Below are positions 11,070 to 23,434 of a stretch of DNA of 64,000 nucleotides, in pieces (positions within the stretch are counted from its first letter, which is position 1; each line of letters begins with the position of its first letter). This stretch comes from Corythucha ciliata (Eukaryota > Arthropoda > Insecta > Hemiptera > Tingidae), in NCBI GenBank assembly GCA_038030265.1, contig CM075941.1, positions 38,192,164 through 38,256,163 of the forward strand, read 5' to 3'. A model generated the notes under the pieces. It was not told where the DNA came from and made no database searches. It saw nothing but the letters and a program-made list of their open reading frames with translations. The position numbers were made by a program, and so were the translations under genes.

Positions 11070-11504
11070 TTACATCACTCCTAGCCGTGACGTAAAGTAC
11101 TTTCGTTCACTCCGTGACGTAAAGTAAGCAAATAACACGCTGAGATTACAGTGTTTCTTTCGTGGTAAGGTTGCCATGGTCCGAAGGTCAAGCGAAAAAA
11201 CTTTACCTCACTGAAAAGTAGTGGCGTAAAAATGTTACCTGGCTGAACAGGGGAAGACAGGGGTGGGACGAAACTAGGCAACCTGACGTGACTAGGCTTC
11301 CGCTTTATAATTATGTAGTTGATCGAACGTTATCAATTCCAGACGAATGAAATTGACTCTGTTTTTATTAGGCTTATGTCAAAAGCTGGCTCCGGGAAAA
11401 ATAGTGCACTCAACTCTGAGTGAGAAGAATTACCTGGCTCGTTTTTTTCAGCTCACTCGGCCGCGCCTCGTAAACCAAACAAGGCTCGTGTGCGAAATTC
11501 TACT

Positions 11505-11610
11505 TTCTTCACTCGTTGTGTAATATACTATCCGTTCACTGCGTGACGTAAAGTAAGGAAATAACTTGCTGAGATTAAAGCGTTTCTTTCGTCGCGAGGT
11601 TGCATTGTGA
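11505..11610 (+). repeat. Direct repeat of 11,045-11,175
   Basis: CACTCGTTGTGTAATATACT, GCGTGACGTAAAGTAAG and GCTGAGATTAAAG line up with the segment just right of the foldback at 11,048-11,175, about 460 bases apart. Confidence 0.7.
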
Positions 11611-11739
11611 AAAAAGCCTGCACTTTTTGCCAGCAACCTGACGTGAATTTCTCCGCCGCCATGCGAAAACAAATTAAAAAAAACAACAATTTGGCCGTAT
11701 CAAAGCAATCATTTTGTGGGTTATCATCAGTGTTATCAC

Positions 11740-13590
11740 TCACAGAACTCAATTTCGCGGATTTTACTCACTCAAAAAGACAATTACGGAGGATTGATAA
11801 TTTGACTCCCTAAAAAGCCTGCAATTTGACTCGATCGACGAATTTTGCTTGACTGACTCGTACAATTTTCCAATCTAACGGGGTTGAGACTATCAAAAAT
11901 GTTATTCTGTGGGTTGGACTATTTCAGAGTTCAAGTTTTGTGGATTTTACACTTACTGAATCGATTTCCACGGTTTTGGCTAATTAAAGACCTAATGATT
12001 TCGCCTTCGGTTCCCTACAAAAAAAAAATCGGTTTCGATCGATCTAAAACCAAATTTCGCGAATCTTGCTCTACGGGAACAACGTTTCTCTGGGTTGGCC
12101 TTAAAAAGGCCATCTTACGGATTTAACACGCCTAAGTGCAAAATTCCCAGGGTATTATTTTTTTAAAGGGTAATTTCGCGGCCCTGGCTATTTTAAAGAA
12201 CAAAATTTCGAAATATAAGCCGTCTCAAAATACATTTTGGAAAGGGTTGGCTCATTCAAAAAAACAATTTCGCGGGCTGTCTCATCTACAAAAAATAACT
12301 ATTCCTCTGATTTGGCCTAGTCGGAAAACCATCTTGGTGAGTCCGGCTTAATCACAGGGTCGGCTCTCTCAATACCAATTTCAGGGTATTGGATCCCTGA
12401 AAAAACAAAATTTCGCTGGGTTAGCTGCATTAAAAAACCAATTTCAGTTGTAGCTCATCCAAAAAGATAATGTCACGGATTTCGCTGCAACAACTAAAAA
12501 AATTTCGCCCTGTTGACCTATTCGAAGAGAAATGTCGGTGATCCCAATATTTTGAGCGGGACACAATTAATTAATTAATTGGCTGACGCGTAAAGAAATG
12601 ACGATGCCATTTTTATTAAGGAACCAGTTTCAAACGTGGCAGATCGGCAAAATTTGGTTTTTGAAGTAGCCGTACCAGTTACCACCGAGATTGCTTATTG
12701 TTTTCAAGGAAGGAGCCAATGTCAAAACTGGTTTTCAAATTAGCCAAAACAGCCAATAGGTTCTCTAAGTGCCGAGTCCACGTTGGAACTTCGAAAGAGC
12801 CCAGAGAACTTCGCCCCCCCAAACGCGTGAAATTTCTTTCGGGAACCTCGTGAAATTTGATTTTTAATGGGTCAATCCTGAAAAATGGTCTTGTCGGGGA
12901 TTCAATCTTGTAAAATTTGGAACTTTGAATGTGCAAAGTGCAAACCACGTGAAATTGATTATGTTAGTGCCAAGACCACAACATTTTGGTGTTCAAAGGG
13001 CTAAATCCTCGGAACTGATTTTTCAAAATGCCATAAAATCCGTGAAATTCCAGTGTAAAGGGTGGGTGAAAAATGCAAGTTCTAGTCTAGAGCAATTAGA
13101 TTTTGGCATTTCGAAAAATCAGTTCCGAGGATTTAGCGTTAGCCCTTTGACCACCAAAATGTTGTGGACGGGGTTTGCACTTTGCACATTCAAGTTCCGA
13201 GGATTTTACTTTATTTATCTATGTGACCAAGACCGTAAAGAAAAAGGAAAGGTGACGCGAGAATAGGCAGTTTTGTCTTCCCGATTGGCTTTCACGTGTG
13301 AGGAGACAACGCGAAATTGAGTTCTATGGGATACAAATCCAAGAGATATGGGTTTAGAAGGGTGCAAAAGGGCGATTAAACGGGCATTTCAGGGCGTATA
13401 GGATATACTCTAAAAGCTCTTCCAAATATTAGAATGGTCATCTTTGGGGGACAGCTCTGAAGGATGATTGATTCCATTTTTTGACATTTTCTCATTGAAA
13501 AATTATGTGTCCTCCTTAATTCCTTGGTTTCGTAGTTTTGGTCCTCGTCTGGAAGTGCCGTAGGAGGCATTTTGGCAATCCTACAGCTTC
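11740..13590. repeat. ~30 bp CGCG-core repeat block with a polarity switch, part of a duplicated segment
   Basis: From 11,740 to about 12,550 units read CAATTTCGCGG then GGCTCATTC (plus orientation). After a centre with ATTAATTAATTAATT at about 12,568 they read GCGTGAAATTTC and GAGCC (minus orientation). From about 12,640 to 13,590 the order of landmarks parallels 5,300-6,220. I see no gene. Confidence 0.65.
12915..13205. repeat. Inverted repeat, ~110 base arms
   Basis: GAATGTGCAAAGTGCAAACC, CACAACATTTTGGTG and CCTCGGAACTGATTTTTC (12,926-13,025) recur as their reverse complements between 13,105 and 13,205, separated by about 65 bases. A strong hairpin is expected if transcribed. Confidence 0.8.
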
Positions 13591-14146
13591 GCATGGGCCG
13601 TTGCCCACTTTCTGATTTCCTCTTAATCCTCTGTCCTATACTAACGTGTAATTATATACGGTCCATATTAGCGAATTCATTCATCTTTCCTTCCTCAACT
13701 TCGACTTCTCTTACAGACTATACAGTCTGTAGAATCACGTCACGTGCTATTCTTTAATGTTTTCCAGTTAGTGAGAGGGTTTGAGCCTTTGAGGTTAATG
13801 GTGTTCTACGGCGTTTTCCATTTGCACAGAATTCTGAACTGGGGCAAGCCATTTGCACCCGTCTTCTCCAATTTCAATTTCCATATTCAATTCAGAGAGG
13901 ACGGCGCGGCGGCGTAGCCCCTCGGTCCAGGGGCTGATTTTTTTGAAAATGCTAAAAAATTCAAAAATCTCTTCATTCCAATAATTTTTTAACAACTTTT
14001 CTTCCCCTAATTTTTCCCTGATTTTTGCTCAAAATCTCGACGTTGTCATTTCAGAAATACGAGGCAGCCACCAATTCCTAATTCAATAAGCATTCATATT
14101 TTATGTATTATTGCACGCTCAGTTGCACCTTAAGAATAGGTTTAGC

Positions 14147-14178
<32 letters not shown>
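14147..14178. repeat. (AAT)n microsatellite
   Basis: About ten uninterrupted AAT trinucleotides. A similar tract lies at 53,838-53,871. Confidence 0.95.
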
Positions 14179-14179
<1 letters not shown>

Positions 14180-17100
14180 TTAGAATGTGATCGCCGCGAA
14201 CTTATTGTGGATATTTTATTGCATATCATTTTACTTTATTTATCTATTTATTTATTTTTATTCTTATTTTTGTATACGTAATAGGAAAGTAAATCCTGTT
14301 GAGTGCGGTTTGGGAAAGCGCTTGGTGCGAAGCGAGCGTTTACTACTTTTTAAATCACTGCAATCCTTTGGAACGATCGTCTTTGAAGGGGACTATTCAA
14401 ACTCGGGATGTGTGGGTGGGAAGCACCTATATATTAAACTTGTCCAATATTATTTGCATGGTGGTTGATGAACCTGTTGTTGATTAGATCTGGCAACAGC
14501 GCCTGAGGTGCTCGCGGGGGGAGGGGGAGTTCTTGGGGTGGTTGACCAGGTCCCCATGCTCACTCCTCTCTCCAATCTCCATCGCCTTCTTCTGGCTGAG
14601 AACCGCGCCGTTTCATCGTGAGTGCAGAAGAAGAAGAATATGGAAGCAAAAAGCGGTACCATTCACATTACTTTTGACACTACATCTCATAATATATTGA
14701 TATGCTGATTTCACGCGCTATACTTTCCTGTGACAAGGTCCGTTCAATTAAGAACAAATCAACCATAGAGTTGCCCATCGTCGCGTACTTCCTTATTGTT
14801 TATTGGCAGTATCGTTCTTCGCAGTCTACGTTGTAAAAGAGGAGCATAAAATATACGAAAGGTGGATTGCAAAGACATCCATGAATACACATCGCTGGCG
14901 AACTGATTTAGGGCACATATCAATAAGGGCTGCAGAGCTGTTCCTTATTGCCACTGAATTAATGTACCTAAACAGGTCTCTATATTCGATGATATAATTA
15001 TGTATAAGACTTCCGGGTGCATAAAAAATAGCTCCTTGGACCAAAGCTATAGCTTAAATGAAAATTTGCGTTCTCACGCTGCAATTGAAAAGCTCGCTTC
15101 ATTTGGGTTATGCACAACAGGAAAGCTGCTCAGAAGAGATGAATCTTACTCACGCAATAATTTTGTACGCACTTGATGAGTTGTTGAATCTTTATAGGGA
15201 GTGACGCAATAGGAAGACCGTATCTCATAAGAAAGATGATGGAAAACAAAGAAACTTTTCAATTGGTACTAAAGTGCACTTCTGTGCAAAAGTATTTCAA
15301 TTGGGTTCAATTGAGACTGACGGTGCATCACATTAGAGATCTCAATTATTCTGATATTGCTGCCAGCTCCTTCCTAGGCCCCTGAGCAACAAATGAATAA
15401 ATTGTTTCGGAGTCAACGTCCGTGAATTTACGATATGGGGCTGCAAGACCTGTTCAAGAGTTAATTGCCCTGGGTGATGGGTATTTACAGTAAGATGCAT
15501 TGAATTAAACGAAAAATTTAATTTCAATTAACAAAACAACTTTTATAAGCCACACTGTTTTGGAAGCGTTTCATTGCGTTAACATAAATAAGCTTAGCGT
15601 GAAAATGAAACAATTATGTACTAGAAGCAGTCGTCAATGTACGCTTATGAAATCATGGTTCCTACGACGATAAAAACACAATAAAAGACAAATAAGTTAA
15701 CAAAAACACCTACTCAAAAAAAAACAGAGGAGACGAAAAAACATAAATAAATAAGAAGCCATCGTAAAAAATAAAAAATCTAGAAGTCAGGACGTTCAAG
15801 ATAAGATTTATAAATATAGATGAGAAGCAGAGGAGGCGGATGATGAGGGGATCAGCTGATGGGGACAGACGAACAGACCGGTCTTGCTACTATACTATGG
15901 TGCCTACTACGCAGTTCAAGTGGGGGCACGCTTCTCTTGCTCTTCGTAAACGTAAACGGGGAGCGAGAGTGTGATGACCCTTTTATCTTCTTTCTCTCTT
16001 TTTCTTATACTTTTTTTTCTTTCTTTTCACTTCTTTTTTTTCGTAGTTTAGTTCTTTCTCTCTTTCGTTCGTTCCTCTTTTTCTACTGCCCGCGAGGAAC
16101 AGCTCCCGCCAAACTGGCTGGTCTCTCAACGGTCTCCACCGGTCTCGAAACCGTCTGCAGAGATTTTTTTCTCTCTATCTTCTTCGCTCTTCAGTTCTTT
16201 TCTCTCTCTGTCTTACTTTTTCCTCGTTCTTTTCCTATCTTTCTTTTTTTTTGGAACTCTTCAGTCTTCACCACACCCTACCCGACCCCTCCGGTTGTCT
16301 CGATGCTTCATCTCTTGTAATAATCCTCCTTGCCTCGCCTTCTATTCTATCCTTGACGAGTGGTCATGGGCAAAGGGGAGTGGGGTCTGTTTGGGAAGAG
16401 TCGTCGAAAATTAGTGACAAGACGTTTGTTTAAAAATAGAAAATAAGAAAGAAACTAAACGGGTTGCGTGCAGTTTCTTCAGAGCGAATTACTACTGACT
16501 CGGCCAATGTCCGAAATAAAGGCGTTCTTCTTCCAAGAGATTATGACATTGTAAATGCGAGATTAACAATTTTGACCAGAGGTATACTTCGGATTCACAC
16601 CTACCTACGATCAGTTCTAATCATGTTACCAAATTTTAGCTTGCACTGCGCCCGTCAGCTGAGCTTGACCCAGCCACTATACGTTACAACTATTTTATTT
16701 CTGGCAGGATTGCACCGTGTTACAATTTTAACATCCGTCTTTACTCAGCTTCTATAGCCAAGCCAGTACGACAACTCAACAAGTGCCTGTGACAGTAAAT
16801 ACTTTAGTTAAAAAAGCACAGCCATTTGACTGCGAGGGTTCTCAACGCGTTAGTAGTTGGGTTGCGTTGAAGTTTTTGCTTCCACTAAGATTTCACTTCT
16901 TAACCTTAAAATATTTTTCTTTCTCTTATTACACCCATGAACCCCCCCCCCCTTGGTTAAGTGTCGACTGTCGACCTTCTTCATGCAAGTTCAAGTTTAT
17001 TTAGCCGTGGTGAACAGAACTGATAGGTCGTCTATCCATAGGGTTCCGTCTCATGCGTTTGAGTTGAGATCTTCTCTTGAAGATAACAATCCATTGACGT

Positions 17101-17640
17101 TCCCTAATTCGTTTCAACCCCTCCACTCCCCCTCCGCACCATCCATCTCTCCGTTCAACCATAGTGTCAGAGAAGAATAATCACGTTCGTCCATCTCTAA
17201 GCACACTCTTGTGTTCATCGTATGTGTGTGTGTGTTTTTTAGGACGCGTAAAAAACCCGAGACGTATCGTGGCTGACGCCCTAATTATAGGATGTTTTTC
17301 AGTTATTAGGACAAAATGGGCGTCCGCGAAACATCCCCTCCTATAATTTTAGGCGACAAATTGTTGGAAAAATTAAAAACCCTTGTTTCTTGAAATCCTT
17401 GCAAATAAAATAATTATGTAAGATTCTCTTATATTTGTATTCCAAACTTCCAAAGCACCCTGAAAACAGGGTTCTAGGCTTATCTAGGAAGTCAATTTCG
17501 CCGTCTTCTACGTCCTGAAGTTCATTAAATCTTAAAATTCAAATTTTTAAGGTTTCACTTCCATAATAAATTTATGGGCTCCGAAGTAATTGATTCTTTG
17601 TCTTCGAACTGTCTGAATTTTTTTGTTGATATCGATACTG
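14180..17640. other. AT-rich sequence without recognised genes
   Basis: There is pyrimidine-rich low complexity at about 15,980-16,260 and a short (GT)n at about 17,223-17,236. A frame at 15,859-16,320 is long only because of the T-rich tract. Nothing here shows a domain or a recognisable element. Confidence 0.4.
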
Positions 17641-17650
17641 TCTGGACTTA

Positions 17651-18338
17651 GGCGCTGTTCAAACGAGGCGGTTTGCCGCGCGGCAGACCGCTCAAGATTA
17701 TCGCGAGGGGAGAAAGAACACACAAGAGTGAATGGGTCTGCTCACACAAGGCGGTGGCGGCGCGGCAACCGCGGCGGCAGAAATTTCTGCCGCGTGTTGA
17801 GGCGGTTTTAAAAAGCGGCAGCGGCGCCGCTTTGAAGGAAAACACATAGAACGCGCAGCGGCACCGCTTCAAAAGGAGAACATTGCCTGCATGTCCATAC
17901 AAGGGGGGACGGGTGCCACGGATGATTCAGATCTATATTTTCTGCAATTGTTTTGTTTGCACTGGCTACCGATAAATTTTATTACGGAGCTTTGTCTTTT
18001 TTCAGTCAGTATGTACAAGTTGTGTACGGAGCAGGAATGTGCCTAAAAAATTTGTCAAACTGTCTCTTTTCATCTCTGGCCTCATTTTACTGATGAACCC
18101 ACACTCTTCTGCAGGATATCCACAACTTACACCTACGGCGCAAAACTGTTTTCCTCCTTTTGTCGCGACATTTACTAATAATCGAGAAAAAAAATTGAAG
18201 GAGCAGTAGGAAAGATGAGAAGCGTAGGGAATTAGGGATGCACATCGCTATCCACTCCATTTCGGCTCGACGCGGCGACGGCAAAAAAAAAAACGCTGGC
18301 GTCGTACCACGCGGTAGAACCGCCTTGTTTGAACAGCC
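17651..18338. mobile_element. TIR element, GGCGCTGTTCAAACGAGGCG termini
   Basis: The left end GGCGCTGTTCAAACGAGGCG is answered by CCGCCTTGTTTGAACAGCC at the right end (18,320-18,338). The internal part at 17,738-17,881 repeats the GC-rich subterminal motif (CACACAAGGCGGTGGCGG), and a further relative follows at 18,342-18,398. No transposase. The TIR style (GG...TGTTCAAAC) resembles PIF/Harbinger-type non-autonomous elements, but no clear three-base target duplication is seen at both ends. Confidence 0.65.
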
Positions 18339-18445
18339 AAAATCGCGGCGTGTGAACAGAAAGGCGACGGCGGTTTTTTACAGTCGCCGCCCAATCGCGC
18401 AATGAGCGTGTTTTCTCACTTTTGGCCAGGAAGTTGTATCAGAAG

Positions 18446-18590
18446 CCAGGGGGCCTATTCTCTAACAACAAGCAATATTTTTTTCGCCAGCCATGTGTTT
18501 ATTTCATTCAGTTGTTTGAAGAAAATTAATGAAATAAACATATGACTTCGAAAAAGCTATTGCTTCGGAGTTATAGAATAGGCCCCCAGG
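18446..18590. mobile_element. MITE, 145 bp, CCWGGGGGCCTATTC termini
   Basis: CCAGGGGGCCTATTC (18,446-18,460) pairs with GAATAGGCCCCCAGG (18,576-18,590) with one mismatch, and the inner parts (TGTTTATTTCATT and AATGAAATAAACA) also pair, so nearly the whole element folds. Confidence 0.8.
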
Positions 18591-18979
18591 ACTTGACGAC
18601 GCATTTTCTTAATTTCAGCCGCACGAATGCACACCTTTTCGCCATTATAGCCGAGAATTAGTTAGAAAAAAATGGTCAAAATTTAAAATCGGGCGGAACC
18701 TCGTATCTCCGGATTTTTCGACACGGGGAATCCGACGATATAAACGAGTCATTGAGTCAAACCGTTGAAGCGGTTCTACCTCCGATGCTGGCGGTCTTGG
18801 CCAGCCTTTCCCTGGCACAATGGCTCCCGGCAACGGGCTTGACACACTCAATGAATCAAAGTAGCACTACACTATTTTGATCCCATACTTTGGCACAGAT
18901 TATTCCCGGAACTACACAAATCGAAATGCGGGCTGAATCGAATATTTAGCTACAAAAATTGCTACGGACACCTGTTTTG

Positions 18980-19570
18980 CTCTATTCTCCTATGATCGGA
19001 TGGAATGAAAATTGTCGAAAGGAGCCAAATCGCTCTGCCCCATCGGATACCAAATCTCCTTTTTATGATTCTATATCCTGAGCGGGAAACCTGTGGCATC
19101 TTCATTTTTCCATTTTTAAGCTTTTCGGCGGTGCGGAGAGGTCTGTTCTCCTCACCCCTACCTCGACATGCTACTGTGTGGCTCACTCAGTAGCGTACCA
19201 TGGTAGGGGCGAGGGGGTGGACCATCCCGGGCCCCCGAATAGCTTAAAGATGGAAAAAACAAGGATATTTAGGTTCAGTGTTCATGGATGTAGGCACGTG
19301 AAAATAAATCGTCCTTTTAGACAGCGATTTGGCTCCATTTGACGTACGATTATCAGTCCATCCGACATGGAGAATAGAACGTTTCAGGTGCTCCTCCGCA
19401 AATTGCGTGGCAGAATCTACGATTCAGCCCACGAAAGTGATATTCTGAAAGCACGAATAGAAAAATTAGCGCCTTCCGGAGGCAACTTCGCAACTAAAAA
19501 AAAGAAAATACGCTTACTCCCAGTTTTTTTAGGTGTCCAACTGGCTATAATTGAGAAGGCGCACCAGTGA
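18980..19570. repeat. Dispersed repeat, partner of 2,340-2,800
   Basis: The segment 19,190-19,570 matches the reverse complement of 2,440-2,800. In addition CGGATGGAATGAAAATTGTC plus GAAAGGAGCCAAATCGCT (19,000-19,035) is mirrored by AGCGATTTGGCTCC at 19,322-19,335, giving a local inverted pair. Confidence 0.65.
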
Positions 19571-19574
19571 TGTC

Positions 19575-19930
19575 ACGCTGTTATTGTCTTGACTGCGAAA
19601 AAGCGCTCATTCACGGTTACTCGATGCAACTTGCAGATCAAAATTGAAAAAAAAAATCACTGATTTGCCCCATATTTTGCGGCTATAATTAAACAAAACA
19701 CTGATGTGCTGTTATTGAGCCAACTGTCTACATGGTCATTTTTAGGGCACGAATCTGTCATTATTGTCAATTATTGTTGGGTAAGAAGTCGCAGAATAGA
19801 CAGTTTTGCCGTGTTGAGGGCAGGAACAGTCAGTCTCGCTGTTTTTGCCATTTTTGGGCGAGATTATAAATCAGTTCAGTCGTTTTTGCGATGGAAATAG
19901 CTAGTTTAGCCATTTTTAGACTGCGAATGG
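19575..19930. repeat. Faint degenerate array, TTTTGGGC.GCGAAT type
   Basis: Phrases such as GCGAAAAAGCGCTCATTCAC, AGTTTTGCCGTGTTGAGGGC and GTTTAGCCATTTTTAGACTG recur at about 30-60 bases. They resemble the 53,220-54,000 array. Confidence 0.35.
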
Positions 19931-20090
19931 CTATCAAGCCAATTTTAACTTGAAATTTATTAATTTTAGGTTGCTTTAATGTTTTATGCACATAATTATA
20001 ATCGAAACAAATGTGGAGGCTCGCATCAGCTCCAGCTTGTAACACTACTCCGTTCACTGCATGGGAGCGGGCACATGAAAGATAACTTAT

Positions 20091-20234
20091 AGCGTTTTCC
20101 ATTTACGTAAAATTCTGCTCTTGAGGAATTCATTTCCACTGTCCTCTCTAGCTGAATTAAAACATAATGTTAATGGAGAAGAAGGGTGGAATTGAATTGA
20201 TCCAGAGCAGAAATTAATGTAAATGGAAAACGCT
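20091..20234. mobile_element. MITE, 144 bp, AGCGTTTTCCATTTAC termini
   Basis: AGCGTTTTCCATTTACGTAA then AATTCTGCTCT at the left pairs with AGAGCAGAAATTAATGTAAA then TGGAAAACGCT at the right. A diverged single end (GGCGTTTTCCATTTGCACAG) occurs at 13,811. Confidence 0.85.
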
Positions 20235-21260
20235 TTTACTTAGCATTGTGAATTTAAAACTAAACTGTGCAAATAAATAAATAATAATGTAACGTGGTAG
20301 AGCAAATCAAACAATTTCCCAAGAATCTCCCTTGAGCAATTTCTGAATCGACACGTCTGTGCTTATAGTAGACAACGGAACTGTAAATTACGCAATTGGT
20401 TACGTATAAATAATGCTGTAAAGAAAAAGATCGCGGCACATCCCTGAAAAAAGTGCCAAAATTAGCTCATTTTTCAATTTTTCACTAAGTTATACGCCTT
20501 CCAAATGTTTGGCAGTGTACTGCACACAACTTAAAAAGTATCTAAATCAGTTCAATTTGACTGAACATTCAAAGAAAACTCCTACGTACGATACTGGTCG
20601 AATAGAGAACACCTTCACAATTTGTAAAAATGTTGACTAGGTTCCAATGCAATATTGGAGAAATTTTGGAGTAATCGACCTTTCTACATGCTTTAAATCA
20701 ATAGAAACATTGTCTGATTGTGAGCCACATGACAACAACATTAACGGATCACTCATCCTCACGAACAAAATTATTTTGCGTGTTTATTTCATATTGTGAG
20801 TCAGATTGCTTACTTTGCATTTAGGCAAACTACATTTTCACGAAAACTACACTCAATAATCAATCGGTGCAGGAAAGGGGATCGGTGGATTACCACTACC
20901 ATCGCCACATCCTGATATAATCATTTGGGTATTATACGTTATTCGCAACGGCCGAATTCGTCCCTTGCCCGATAAATTTACCTAAGGGCGAACGTTTAGG
21001 GCAGTGCGAAATGCTCACAACACGTCATGTTATCATGTGTAATTTTTTTCGCCCAATGTAGGCGGATTGATATACCCGTAACGCGTTCTGGGTAATTCAC
21101 TTTACTCAATAGCCGAAATAAAGGTTAGGTTAGTTTATTTCGCGTCCTATAGGTCTTCCGATTTTACCCACAACGCGTTCTGGCTCCCTCTATTTACCAG
21201 CAACGCGTTGTGAGTATTTCGAATTATAAAGCAGAGTGTCTCAACTCCCATTACAGCAAA

Positions 21261-22144
21261 TTCAAATTCAAATTCAAATTCAAATGAAATTTATTTGCAC
21301 ACAGACAAAAATCATAGTGCCAGTGAGACTTGTGGCGGGAGCTGGATTAGTTAAACTAAATGAAATAAAAAGTAAGATAAAACATAATCAACATCCGATA
21401 AAAATACATAAAAACATATTACAATGTCCAAAGAAAAAGCAAAAAGCAAAATTTACTCTACGAAATGACAATATCCCCCAGTGAGTCTAAGAATTTCTTG
21501 AAACGATTAATATTAACAAAGCAGTCATAATTGAATCTATACTTTATCGCAATTTTGAGGCCAACGATAGAGGCATGTCTGGAATAAAAAACAGAATTTA
21601 TTTTGGGAAGCACAACATTCGTAGAATCAGAAAACCGAGTGTAATGGGCGTGATGAAAATAACAGCAAGAATTAATTCTAAAGAAATGAAGAGCCACCGA
21701 CCGTAGGTATAATTGCCGGATTCTCAGGACACTAAGCTCTTTGAACAAGAGTTCCGATGAATACAAGAATGGCCTGCCGAGTAATATCCTTAAAACCGCC
21801 CTATGTGCCACCTCCAATTTCTTAAGTAGATAAAGATGAGTATTCCCCCAAGCCAAAATTCCGTATGATATAATTGACTGGCACAAAGCAAAATAAACTG
21901 ATCTTAAGTCCCCGAAACCAAGAATAGGGCGCAACTGTTTAAATACGTAAAATAGTTTTCTAATTCTTTTCACGAGCGCACAAATATGAAGATCAAACTT
22001 AAGCTTATGGTCTAATATAACTCCTAAATATTTGCACGACTCAACGAATTTAAGTACGCCACATTCACATTTAGCAGAAGATTCACAATTATTAACACAT
22101 ATATTAATTTCAGAACCGGCTTCCACTCTCAGAATGTCCACTCT
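21261..22144 (-). mobile_element. 5'-truncated LINE retrotransposon insertion
   Basis: The element contains the C-terminal part of a LINE ORF2, a ~200 base 3' UTR, an AATAAA-containing end and a terminal hexamer tract (TTTGAA)n on the minus strand. The flanks read CAGCAAA on the left and CAAATGAAACGG on the right. The uninterrupted sequence CAGCAAATGAAACGG exists at 23,564-23,580, so a CAAA duplication and exact insertion limits are supported by an empty relative within the same window. Confidence 0.88.
21458..22144 (-). pseudogene. LINE (Jockey/CR1-like) reverse transcriptase ORF, C-terminal fragment
   Basis: About 228 residues are open to a stop at 21,458. The segment KYLGVILDHKLKFDLHI (just after a CKYLG context) is the conserved 'thumb' region that follows the catalytic palm in non-LTR retrotransposon reverse transcriptases. 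It is followed by the typical SVYFALCQSIISYGILAWGN and LEVAHRAVLRILLG blocks. The catalytic palm with its FADD-type box and the endonuclease are absent because the copy is truncated at 22,144, so it cannot work alone. The absence of stops over this length suggests a relatively recent insertion. The precise clade cannot be decided without a tree; the (TTTGAA)n 3' tail is a further clue. Confidence 0.85.
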
Positions 22145-22367
22145 CAAATGAAACGGAATGATAATTAAACACGATTACACTTGAATGAAAAAAACAAAAA
22201 CAAAAACAAAAAGGAAATAAAAAGGAAAGACAGTAGCGAAACAAAGAACAAGCAAGAAACGTACACGCAAAGAGGCAAACTTTATTTATTCATGCATGAT
22301 ATGCTCCCGTGACATTTACCACGAGACGCCTAACAGACTCAAACTGTAAGTTATCTCGTGTCTCATA

Positions 22368-22511
22368 AAGCCGGATACACACATGCGGTAGCATTGAGGA
22401 AAATATTCAATCAATTTCTATATAGCAATTGCCTGGAAACCGACCAGCTGAACATTTGAAAAATGTTTTGCTCGTTACTTGGAGAGTACACCGCATGTGT
22501 GTATCCGGCTT
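22368..22511. mobile_element. MITE, 144 bp, perfect 22 bp TIRs
   Basis: AAGCCGGATACACACATGCG (22,368-22,387, plus two more paired bases) is the exact reverse complement of the right end (22,490-22,511). The perfect arms suggest recent activity. It lies inside the compound element at 20,941-23,804. Confidence 0.85.
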
Positions 22512-22565
22512 CAGGCAAGACACAGAAGCCGGGTGAAAATGCGATATGTGGGTAATTCGAAATTA

Positions 22566-23434
22566 GGGGTGCGCGCGGGACGGGACGGGACGGGAAATGA
22601 AAAGTCCCGTCCCGTCACGAATTTTTTTGCTGAGTTCCCGTCTCGCGTCCCGTCCCGCGTCCCGTTTCGCACGGGATTTCCCGCATGTACTGCGGGACAA
22701 AAAAGTACATGATAAATACCCCCCCCCCCTCAACAGATGTTTTCAAAGAATCGTTTTCGGGTGGTCTGACCAATGAACCATGGGAGGGGGGGCAACCCTT
22801 GTCCATTGGCTAATGCAGAGAAAGGATTAGGTGGAGGAGAATTTCAACAAAATGACAACATGACCCCCCTCCTCACAACCTGGGCGGAGGGGAACCGCAA
22901 GATTTTCTTCGAGTTTTTCTTTTATTTTTGCCTGTCTCGAAAGAGTTCCACAGACAAAATATTCCATGTAAAATGATAAAAGAACTTTTAATTTTTCGTT
23001 AGAGTTAACGCTCTTCAACTGCGAATTTAATAATAAATGTTTGAACAGTGAATTTAGAAGGCTAAATTTACTGGTCAACACTTTCTTTCATGTCCAATAG
23101 GTACCGAGATACAGCCTTTTACAAACGTGCAGACAAGCATTTCACTAAAATTATTCTTCGTATCGAATGGCGGGAACGGGCAAGGGAAGGATAAAATATA
23201 AGAGGTATTTAATATGTTCAAAATGGAAGTTTTTGGGCCAAAGACATGAATTTTCTATTACACTGATTCGAACGTATTATTTGGTTTCTCTAGTTCATCT
23301 CAATATTTAGTAAAAAAAAACAAAATCGATTTCCCGCGGGACAACCGCGGGAAGTCCCGTCCCGCGCGGGAAATTTATGGCTTGTTTGGTCGGGCCGCGG
23401 GACGGGGCGCGGGAAGCCCCCCCCCCCGCACCTC
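22566..23434. mobile_element. GGGAC-repeat inverted element
   Basis: The left end GGGTGCGCGCGGGACGGGAC and the right end GGGACGGGGCGCGGGAAGCC followed by poly-C and GCACC are opposed. Subterminal CCCGTCCCG/CGGGACGGG motifs recur several times on both sides, and the centre is AT-rich and non-coding. Confidence 0.5.

Noticed and set aside
15859..16320. 153-codon plus-strand frame with hydrophobic Phe/Leu/Ser runs suggesting a membrane protein
   Set aside because: The hydrophobicity comes from a T/C-rich low-complexity tract; no family motif is visible.
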